From assembly GCA_000438155.1 (NCBI GenBank), contig FR902877.1, positions 1-5,627 of the forward strand: 5,627 bases of DNA, in the 5' to 3' direction. The first letter of the stretch is position 1. Each line of letters begins with the position of its first letter. The notes under the pieces are model-generated. The model did not search any database, was not told the DNA's origin, and saw only the letters and a list, made by a program, of their open reading frames with translations. Origin of the DNA: Firmicutes bacterium CAG:95 (GTDB taxonomy: Bacteria > Bacillota > Clostridia > Lachnospirales > Lachnospiraceae). This document shows positions 1 through 4,919 of the stretch, piece by piece. A program made the position numbers and the translations under genes.

Positions 1-404
1 TATCGCTTGGAGAACTGCGGAGCGCGACGAGCTGCTTTGAGACCGTACTTCTTTCTTTCCTTCATACGAGGATCTCTTGTTAAGTAACCAGCCTTCTTAA
101 GAGTAGGTCTGAATTCGTTATCTACCTGAAGCAGTGCTCTTGCGATACCATGTCTGATGGCACCGGCCTGTCCTGTGTATCCACCGCCCTTAACATTAAC
201 GATTACGTCATACTTGTCAGCGGTTTCTGTAGCTGTAAGAGGCTGACGAACGATAACCTTAAGTGTTTCAAGTCCAAAATACTCATCGATGGATCTCTTA
301 TTAATTGTAATATCTCCCTTACCAGGTACTAAATATACTCTGGCGATGGATTTCTTTCTTCTACCTGTTCCGTAAAACTTAGCGGATTTAGCTGCTTTAG
401 CCAT
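1..404 (-). CDS. rpsI: 30S ribosomal protein S9 (complete but for last base of stop codon)
   Basis: S9 is a small-subunit ribosomal protein whose C-terminal tail reaches the P-site tRNA. The frame gives 134 residues, close to the usual length of about 130, beginning MAKAAKSAKFYGTGRRKKSI. The family signature GGGYTGQAGAIRHGIARALL lies at residues 73-92, and the protein ends in the characteristic basic tail QFSKR. After the CGA (Arg) codon only TA remains, so the stop codon is cut by one base and the protein itself is complete. An AGGAG at 414-418 lies 9 nt before the ATG and fixes the start. The gene follows rplM after 24 nt, the usual L13-S9 pair, and is presumably transcribed from the rplM promoter. 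Identity is essentially certain. Confidence 0.98.
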   Translation of the reverse strand, partial: MAKAAKSAKFYGTGRRKKSIARVYLVPGKGDITINKRSIDEYFGLETLKVIVRQPLTATETADKYDVIVNVKGGGYTGQAGAIRHGIARALLQVDNEFRPTLKKAGYLTRDPRMKERKKYGLKAARRAPQFSKR

Positions 405-428
405 TTTACTTATCTCCTTTCAGTCCCT

Positions 429-857
429 TTAAAATGTTAATACTTCAGGCTTCTGAGCTGCATGCTTGTGCTCAGGTCCAGCATATACATAAAGCTTGGT
501 ATACATCTGGTTTCCTAAAGGTCCCTTAGGAAGCATGCCTTTAACAGCGAGTTCTACTACCTTCTCAGGCTTCTTAGCGAGCATTTCACGTAATGTGGTT
601 TCCTTCATGCCGCCAACATACTCGGAATGACGATAGTAAACCTTCTGATCTAATTTCTTTCCTGTAACTTTAACCTTCTCAGCATTGATTACGATTACAT
701 AATCACCAGTATCAATATGAGGAGTAAAAATTGCTTTGTTCTTACCTCTTAAAACCTTAGCTACTTCAGAAGCTAAACGTCCTAATGTCATATCAGTAGC
801 ATCAACTACATACCATTTTCTGTCGATGGTAGCAGGGCTAGCCATAAATGTCTTCAT
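429..857 (-). CDS. rplM: 50S ribosomal protein L13
   Basis: L13 is an early-assembling protein of the large ribosomal subunit. The product is 142 residues, the normal family length, starting MKTFMASPATIDRKWYVVDA. It carries the L13 signature around residues 105-127 (VKGMLPKGPLGNQMYTKLYV). The frame stays open upstream to an ATG at 944, but that extension would begin at about the predicted transcription start and lies within the leader. The ATG at 857 is preceded by a strong GGAGG at 866-870 with 8 nt spacing, so I chose it. A second in-frame ATG at 845 (MASPAT) lacks a comparable site. rplM is the first gene of the rplM-rpsI unit, and its product is a likely regulator of that unit through the leader upstream. 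Confidence 0.98.
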   Translation of the reverse strand: MKTFMASPATIDRKWYVVDATDMTLGRLASEVAKVLRGKNKAIFTPHIDTGDYVIVINAEKVKVTGKKLDQKVYYRHSEYVGGMKETTLREMLAKKPEKVVELAVKGMLPKGPLGNQMYTKLYVYAGPEHKHAAQKPEVLTF

Positions 858-945
858 TCTGATTTCCTCCATATAAAGTTCGATAACCTGTATTGACGAG
901 TTCCTTAAGCGGATGTCCGGGCCACCTAACAAACTTCGCCACATT
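858..945 (-). promoter_or_regulatory. rplM 5' leader, candidate L13 autoregulatory leader
   Basis: About 87 nt separate the predicted transcription start (near 944-945) from the rplM ATG. The ends of this leader can pair: AAGTTTG (936-930) with CGAACTT (882-876), seven pairs including one G-U, and the stem ends 5 nt before the Shine-Dalgarno GGAGG. A smaller inner hairpin can form from GGTG (926-923) and CATC (915-912) around a 7-nt loop. An L13 leader family bound by the protein it encodes is known in Firmicutes, and the position and closing stem fit it. I have not matched the sequence to the covariance model, so membership is an inference. Confidence 0.55.
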
Positions 946-950
946 GAAAT

Positions 951-979
951 ATTATATTACACGCTTCCTTGTGTGTCAA
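951..979 (-). promoter_or_regulatory. SigA-type promoter of rplM-rpsI
   Basis: On the minus strand, TTGACA (979-974) and TATAAT (956-951) are separated by exactly 17 nt, so both boxes match the housekeeping consensus perfectly at optimal spacing. The transcription start should fall near 944-945, 87 nt before the rplM start codon. The upstream flank is A/T-rich. A full-consensus promoter suits the high expression of ribosomal proteins and suggests that rplM-rpsI is transcribed independently of truA. Confidence 0.88.
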
Positions 980-981
980 CC

Positions 982-1043
982 GGAAATTTACCATTGTTTT
1001 ACTGATTGTTTTACTGACACTGGAAATTTGCTTGTTTTACTGA
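982..1043. repeat. Direct repeats upstream of the rplM promoter
   Basis: The 12-mer TTGTTTTACTGA occurs three times on the plus strand, at 994-1005, 1006-1017 and 1032-1043. GGAAATTT precedes two of the copies, at 982-989 and 1022-1029, giving two larger units of 22-24 bp about 40 bp apart. The cluster begins 3 bp upstream of the rplM -35 box. It could be a small duplication, an UP-element-like A/T-rich stretch or a protein-binding array; the sequence does not decide among these. Confidence 0.8.
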
Positions 1044-1098
1044 CTTTTCACCACTTTTTTACTTGTGTCTTTTTATTTGTGGCACCTGTTACCTGCAT

Positions 1099-1854
1099 TT
1101 ATTTTTCTTCGACGGCCGAGTCCCATTCGTAGCCCAAAAGGCACAGTCCCTTTGCCGGTGCAGTCGGACCGCTTTTCTGCCGTTCTTTCCCATCCAGCAT
1201 CTCTTTCACCCTTTCCGGAGGATACTTTCCCTGTCCGGCTTCGATCAGGGTTCCGGCAATGATGCGCACCATATTATATAAGAAGCCGTTTCCACACACA
1301 CGGATCCTGATTTCTGCGCCCGTCTCTTCCACTTCAAGCTGATAAATAGTGCGGATGGTCGTCTCCGCCTGCGTATGGACGCTGCAGAACGATTTAAAAT
1401 CATGTTCTCCGACAAGATACGCCGCTGCTTCCCGCATCTTGTCCACATCCAATGCGGTATGCACCCAGTGCGTATACAGCCGTTCCGTCGGCATGGGAAA
1501 GGCATCGTGACGGATCCGGTATTCGTAGGTTTTACAGCAGTTTGTTTTTCGCGGGTGAAACTCCGGTGAAACCTCTCGCGATCCCACCACCCGGATATCC
1601 TCCGGAAGACTTTTGTTAACCGCATAAGAAATCTTTTCCGGCGGGATTCTGGTTTCGGTATCAAAACCCGCGACTGCCCCTTTTGCATGAACGCCGGAAT
1701 CCGTGCGGCTTGCACCAATTACCCTTATCTCTTCCTGCAAAAGGCGGCTCAGCTCCCGGTTTAAGACTCCTTCTATCGTTTCTCCGGACGGCTGGATCTG
1801 CCAGCCACAGTAATTCGTTCCATCATAGGCAACGATCAGCATAATTCGTTTCAT
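1099..1854 (-). CDS. truA: tRNA pseudouridine(38-40) synthase TruA
   Basis: TruA converts uridines 38, 39 and 40 of the tRNA anticodon arm to pseudouridine in the cytoplasm. The 251-residue product has the family's normal length. The catalytic motif RTDSGVHAKG has its nucleophilic Asp at residue 52. Other conserved parts are YDGTNYCGWQ (10-19), CKTYEYRI (107-114) and GNGFLYNMVRIIAGTL (188-203). The frame extends to an ATG at 1884, but that start has no ribosome binding site, whereas AGGAAG at 1867-1862 precedes the ATG at 1854 (MKRIMLIVAYDGT) at suitable spacing. The gene lies 60 nt downstream of ecfT, in the common clostridial ecf-truA-rplM order. That gap contains an isolated TATAAT (1893-1888) without a convincing -35. 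I see no strong terminator after the stop codon. Confidence 0.97.
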   Translation of the reverse strand: MKRIMLIVAYDGTNYCGWQIQPSGETIEGVLNRELSRLLQEEIRVIGASRTDSGVHAKGAVAGFDTETRIPPEKISYAVNKSLPEDIRVVGSREVSPEFHPRKTNCCKTYEYRIRHDAFPMPTERLYTHWVHTALDVDKMREAAAYLVGEHDFKSFCSVHTQAETTIRTIYQLEVEETGAEIRIRVCGNGFLYNMVRIIAGTLIEAGQGKYPPERVKEMLDGKERQKSGPTAPAKGLCLLGYEWDSAVEEK

Positions 1855-1914
1855 TTTCTTACTTCCTATATTGGGGCTTCCCATCTGATTATAATATTTA
1901 AAACAGAGCTGAAA

Positions 1915-2718
1915 TCACTCTAAAACAAGCTTTTCAGCAACTATCAAAATCAGATACAAAACCAGCATTCCATAGGCCAGGTAATCCCGCTTTTTATATT
2001 GAAGCGGCTTCATCTTTGTTCTGCCCTCGCCACCGCGGTAACAGCGTGCTTCCATCGCCATTGCAAGATCGTTGGCACGACGGAATGCGGAAATAAACAG
2101 TGGCACCAGCAGCGGTACCAGGTTTTTCGCCCTGGTGATAAGGTTACCGCTTTCAAAATCGGCTCCTCTGGCGATCTGGGCTTTCATAATCTTATCCGTT
2201 TCTTCTAATAAAATAGGAATAAAACGCAATGCAATCGACATCATCATGGCGATTTCATGAACCGGTACATGAATCTTTTTTAACGGCCCCAGCAGCTTTT
2301 CCAGTGCATCCGTCAACTGATTCGGAGTAGTAGTCAATGTCATAATGGAAGATCCAATAATCAGGAAGCAGAGTCGGGCTGCCATCAGAAGTGCCAGCTT
2401 AATACCCTCTTTCGTGATCTTCAGCTTCCAGAAAGATACCACCACCTCTCCCGGTGTCAGAAACAGGTTGAATACTCCGGCAACCACAAGCAGGAATACA
2501 ATGGCCTTCATGCCACGTACCATGAATTTAAACGGTACATGGGATAAACGGATCATCACAACCAGAAAAGCAGCAGCGATCAGATATCCCCAGAAACTAT
2601 TTACAATAAAAAGGGAAACAATAAATGCCAGTGTCGCCACCAGCTTGACTCTGGGGTCAAGACGATGGATGACCGAATCGGTCTGGTAATATTGTCCCAA
2701 TGTAATATCCTTCAGCAT
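1915..2718 (-). CDS. ecfT: Energy-coupling factor transporter transmembrane protein EcfT
   Basis: EcfT is the membrane scaffold of ECF-type vitamin and metal importers. It passes the motion of the EcfA ATPases to a substrate-binding S component. The 267-residue product has hydrophobic segments near residues 24-40, 43-56, 72-88, 107-127 and 247-264, with a further hydrophobic stretch at about 198-212. The two coupling-helix motifs that contact the ATPases are present: AQIARGAD (Arg184) and AMEARCYRGG (Arg225). The start has an AAGGA about 7 nt upstream and lies only 12 nt after the ecfA2 stop codon, so the two are almost certainly cotranscribed. Length, motifs and context agree with EcfT of a shared, group II module. 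Confidence 0.96.
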   Translation of the reverse strand: MLKDITLGQYYQTDSVIHRLDPRVKLVATLAFIVSLFIVNSFWGYLIAAAFLVVMIRLSHVPFKFMVRGMKAIVFLLVVAGVFNLFLTPGEVVVSFWKLKITKEGIKLALLMAARLCFLIIGSSIMTLTTTPNQLTDALEKLLGPLKKIHVPVHEIAMMMSIALRFIPILLEETDKIMKAQIARGADFESGNLITRAKNLVPLLVPLFISAFRRANDLAMAMEARCYRGGEGRTKMKPLQYKKRDYLAYGMLVLYLILIVAEKLVLE

Positions 2719-2730
2719 CTCTATATCCTT

Positions 2731-3579
2731 CTATCTATGCAATGCATGTAAAATTTCAAGCCTTGCTTCTTCAATCGTTGTTGCATCTGCCGAAACCGGC
2801 ATTCCCTTATCCTTTAAGGCATGCATGATGTAGGTTACCTGCGGTGCCGCAAGTCCTACCTCCTCAAGCTCCTTATATCGCTTAAACACTTCCTTCGGGA
2901 TCTGGTCCATCAGGACTTCCCCTTTATTCATCACGATAATACGGTCTACATATTTCGCCACATCCTCCATACTGTGGGAAACCAGAATGACCGTCATCCC
3001 CGTTTCCTTGCGGAATGCAGCAACCTGATCAAGAATCTCATCGCGTCCCTTCGGATCCAGTCCTGCCGTGGGCTCGTCCAGGATCAAAACATCCGGCTTC
3101 ATGGCAAGCACTCCGGCAATCGCAACACGTCGCTTTTGTCCTCCGGATAAGTCAAACGGTGACTGGTAAAAATACTCATCCTCCAGTCCAACCTGCTTTA
3201 ACGCCTGATAGGCGCGCAGTTCTACTTCCTTTTTATCAAGCCCCAGGTTCTTCGGTCCAAAGCAGACATCCGTAAACACATCCATTTCAAACAACTGATG
3301 CTCTGGATACTGGAACACCAGACCGACCCTGCTCCGCAGCTCCTTACGGTTATAATCCGCATCATGGATGTCTGCGCCATTATAATACACATGACCGCCT
3401 GTCGGCTTCAAAAGTCCGTTCAGATGCTGGATCAGCGTAGACTTTCCTGAACCGGTATGACCGATGAGTCCGATGAACTGTCCGTCCGGGATCACCAGAT
3501 TAATGTCCTTCAGAGCATGAAATTCCATTGCGGTTCCTTCTTCATATGTGTGACTGACATGATCTAAAATAATGGACAT
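2731..3579 (-). CDS. ecfA2: Energy-coupling factor transporter ATPase EcfA2
   Basis: This is one of the two ABC ATPases powering the ECF importer; it pairs with EcfA1 at the cytoplasmic face of EcfT. The 282 residues hold a complete nucleotide-binding domain: Walker A GHTGSGKST (40-48), Q-loop Gln90, ABC signature LSGGQ (144-148), Walker B VLILDEP (164-170, catalytic Glu169) and switch His202. Residues after about 225 form the C-terminal domain typical of EcfA proteins. The start at 3579 (MSIILDHVSHTY) has AGGAGAGGA about 8 nt upstream and agrees with the family N-terminus. The frame stays open for 29 further codons upstream, to a TGA at 3667-3669, without an ATG. I assign EcfA2 rather than EcfA1 from gene order and sequence character; the two are close paralogues. 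Confidence 0.96.
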   Translation of the reverse strand: MSIILDHVSHTYEEGTAMEFHALKDINLVIPDGQFIGLIGHTGSGKSTLIQHLNGLLKPTGGHVYYNGADIHDADYNRKELRSRVGLVFQYPEHQLFEMDVFTDVCFGPKNLGLDKKEVELRAYQALKQVGLEDEYFYQSPFDLSGGQKRRVAIAGVLAMKPDVLILDEPTAGLDPKGRDEILDQVAAFRKETGMTVILVSHSMEDVAKYVDRIIVMNKGEVLMDQIPKEVFKRYKELEEVGLAAPQVTYIMHALKDKGMPVSADATTIEEARLEILHALHR

Positions 3580-3706
3580 TCCGTATTCCTCTCCTGCGAC
3601 TTCTTTATCCGGTTCATCCAGTGCTTCCTGCTGCTGTGAAACCGATATTACAAAAACGGTAATTATTCAGTATCTTCATAATTACGATGCAATGCATTAC
3701 TATCTG
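3580..3706 (-). other. ecfA1-ecfA2 intergenic gap with possible weak internal promoter
   Basis: This 127-nt gap is unusually wide for adjacent ATPase genes of one transporter. A perfect TTGACA (3710-3705) overlaps the ecfA1 stop codon. The best partner, CGTAAT (3686-3681, 18-nt spacer), lacks the important second-position A, so an internal promoter is only a possibility. No terminator hairpin is apparent. The last 87 nt are open in the ecfA2 frame and would encode a polar, Gln- and Glu-rich peptide, but contain no ATG in that frame. Confidence 0.3.
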
Positions 3707-4552
3707 TCAATAACCAAGTGCAGTAACCAGTTCTTCCGTCGTTAAAATTCCATCAGGAAGCGGAACACCGTTCTGCTTTAATTCATGGGCTAGCAAAGTA
3801 ACCTGCGGGACATCCAGCCGTAAGCTCTTGAGCTTCTCCACCTGACTGAAAATCTCCCTCGGTGTCCCCTCCATGGCAATCTTTCCTTCATCCATGACAA
3901 TGGCCCGATCCGCATGAATAATTTCTTCCATATAATGGGTAATCAGAATTACCGTAATCTCCTCGACATCATTCAGGGCACGCACGGCACGAATTACTTC
4001 CTTGCGGCCATTCGGGTCAAGCATGGCGGTCGGTTCATCCAGGATGATACACTTCGGATGCATGGCAATCACTCCGGCTATGGAAACACGCTGCTTCTGT
4101 CCCCCGGAAAGCTTATTCGGGGAATACTTACGGAACTCATACATGCCAACAGCCTTAAGACTTTCTTCCACCCGCTGCCAGATCTCCTCTGTCGGTACTC
4201 CCAGATTCTCCGGTCCAAAGCCAACATCCTCTTCCACCACCTGTCCGATGATCTGGTTATCCGGATTCTGGAATACCATTCCCGCCTCCTGACGAATGTC
4301 CCACAGATGTGCTTCATCTGTGGTATTCATGCCATCGACCCACACGGTTCCCTCTGTTGGATACAGGATCGCATTGATATGCTTCGCCAGTGTCGATTTT
4401 CCGGAACCATTATGTCCTAAAATGGCAATAAAATCGCCCTGCTTAATCTCCAAAGAAACATCGTCAATGGCTGTCGTGATGCCCTCGACATTACCCTCGT
4501 CATCACGGCGGATATATTCAAATTTAAGGTTTTTCGTCTCTACAATGCTCAT
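3707..4552 (-). CDS. ecfA1: Energy-coupling factor transporter ATPase EcfA1
   Basis: This is the second ABC ATPase of the ECF importer and the first gene of the ecf-truA group. The 281-residue product contains Walker A GHNGSGKST (46-54), Q-loop Gln95, signature LSGGQ (148-152), Walker B CIILDEP (168-174, catalytic Glu173), D-loop LDP (178-180) and switch His206, followed by the EcfA C-terminal domain. All catalytic elements are intact. The start at 4552 (MSIVETKNLKFEYI) fits the family N-terminus, but its ribosome binding site is poor: the nearest AGG is only 2 nt away and lies in a hairpin. An ATG at 4582 would add ten residues (MKTESCKIQV) but has no better site. The frame is open to 4708, through the promoter region, which I consider untranslated. 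Gene identity is secure; the start is less so. Confidence 0.95.
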   Translation of the reverse strand: MSIVETKNLKFEYIRRDDEGNVEGITTAIDDVSLEIKQGDFIAILGHNGSGKSTLAKHINAILYPTEGTVWVDGMNTTDEAHLWDIRQEAGMVFQNPDNQIIGQVVEEDVGFGPENLGVPTEEIWQRVEESLKAVGMYEFRKYSPNKLSGGQKQRVSIAGVIAMHPKCIILDEPTAMLDPNGRKEVIRAVRALNDVEEITVILITHYMEEIIHADRAIVMDEGKIAMEGTPREIFSQVEKLKSLRLDVPQVTLLAHELKQNGVPLPDGILTTEELVTALGY

Positions 4553-4554
4553 GA

Positions 4555-4569
4555 CCTGTATTTTACAGG
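4555..4569 (-). promoter_or_regulatory. Hairpin covering the ecfA1 ribosome binding region
   Basis: On the minus strand CCTGTA and TACAGG form a perfect 6-bp inverted repeat around an AAA loop, ending 2 nt before the ecfA1 ATG. The only AGG near the start codon lies in its 3' arm. In mRNA this would hide the initiation region and could limit or regulate translation. The stem is short, so chance occurrence cannot be excluded. Confidence 0.45.
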
Positions 4570-4639
4570 ATTCTGTTTTCATTTGCAACGCTTTTATACG
4601 GTGCACAGATGAAAATACAAAGCAGAAAATCCCAGGGCA

Positions 4640-4662
4640 GGAATACACAACCGGAATACACA
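4640..4662. repeat. Tandem 10-bp direct repeat near the ecfA1 promoter
   Basis: GGAATACACA (plus strand) occurs at 4640-4649 and 4653-4662, separated by ACC, giving a 13-bp period. Relative to ecfA1 it starts 1 bp downstream of the candidate -10 box and covers the predicted transcription start. That position would suit an operator, but no regulator can be named. Confidence 0.6.
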
Positions 4663-4663
4663 G

Positions 4664-4692
4664 ATTATAACCGTTCTTCCTTGCACGGTTTA
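4664..4692 (-). promoter_or_regulatory. Candidate promoter of ecfA1-ecfA2-ecfT-truA
   Basis: A perfect TATAAT (4669-4664) lies about 110 nt upstream of the ecfA1 start on the minus strand. At 17-nt spacing the -35 position reads TAAACC (4692-4687), which matches only half of TTGACA. The start site would be near 4657. This is the best candidate I see for the operon, but the weak -35 leaves it uncertain. Confidence 0.4.
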
Positions 4693-4709
4693 CTATTATG
4701 CAGTACACT

Positions 4710-4892
4710 GTAACTATTCAGAGACATGAAAAATTGCCTTCCGTTACCATACACATGAAAAAATGATCCAGTGGATCATTTTTGAGTTTATGCCTGCATT
4801 CATACAGAATGGCTTTATATATGGTGAAGTAACCACATGAGTAAACTACTCTGTGTAACAGCGGTTTTACGAATGGAGTGCTGAATAGTTAC
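4710..4892. repeat. 183-bp segment bounded by a 12-bp perfect inverted repeat
   Basis: GTAACTATTCAG at 4710-4721 is the exact reverse complement of CTGAATAGTTAC at 4881-4892. The repeats enclose a non-coding segment with a strong central hairpin (4759-4783) and a secondary pairing of AGTTTA (4785-4790) with TAAACT (4842-4847). The right end lies 16 bp before the GGAG of the downstream gene. The segment could be a structured leader RNA or a small non-autonomous mobile element with terminal inverted repeats. I see no obvious target-site duplication at the ends. Confidence 0.5.
4759..4783. terminator. Orphan bidirectional terminator-like hairpin
   Basis: AAAAATGATCC and GGATCATTTTT form a perfect 11-bp stem around an AGT loop. 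On the plus strand it ends in five Ts, and on the minus strand in six Ts (complement of 4763-4758). The shape suits an intrinsic terminator in both directions, though the stem has few G-C pairs. No annotated gene on either strand ends into it, so it may act as an attenuator, terminate a small RNA or insulate the divergent promoters. Confidence 0.55.
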
Positions 4893-4919
4893 TAATAATT
4901 TAACATCTGGAGAACGAAC

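Larger units (their letters stand above)
4553..4919. other. Divergent intergenic region between ecfA1 and the M15 peptidase gene
   Basis: This 367-bp region has no credible protein gene on either strand; the frames across it are short and lack ribosome binding sites. It contains the ecfA1 start-codon hairpin, the candidate ecfA1 promoter, the tandem GGAATACACA repeat, the 12-bp inverted repeat bounding 4710-4892, and a terminator-like hairpin at 4759-4783. For the plus-strand gene the only promoter-like pair I see is TTGAGT (4782-4787) with CAGAAT (4805-4810) at 17 nt, each 4 of 6 to consensus, which is weak. No rplQ or other ribosomal gene precedes ecfA1. Confidence 0.7.

Noticed and set aside
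858..944. 29-residue N-terminal extension of L13 from an ATG at 944
   Set aside because: It would start at the predicted first base of the mRNA and cover the structured leader; the ATG at 857 has a strong GGAGG and the usual L13 N-terminus.
1044..1098. Rho-independent terminator after truA
   Set aside because: T-runs are visible on the plus strand, but on the transcribed minus strand they read as A-runs and no adequate G-C stem precedes a T-run.
1855..1884. TruA start at 1884
   Set aside because: No ribosome binding site precedes it, whereas the ATG at 1854 has AGGAAG and gives the normal TruA N-terminus.
1888..1893. TATAAT on the minus strand in the ecfT-truA gap as a truA promoter
   Set aside because: No -35 box better than 3 of 6 at 16-18 nt, and the flank is A/T-rich, so chance is the simpler explanation.
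4553..4708. 52-residue N-terminal extension of EcfA1 from an ATG at 4708
   Set aside because: It crosses the candidate promoter, has no ribosome binding site, and does not resemble the EcfA N-terminus.
4726..4758. Ten-codon leader peptide ending just before the terminator-like hairpin
   Set aside because: No clear ribosome binding site and no run of a single regulatory amino acid; too short to support.
4710..4919. c-di-AMP (ydaO) or other known riboswitch upstream of the peptidase
   Set aside because: Such riboswitches often precede wall hydrolase genes, but I could not find their conserved core sequences here.
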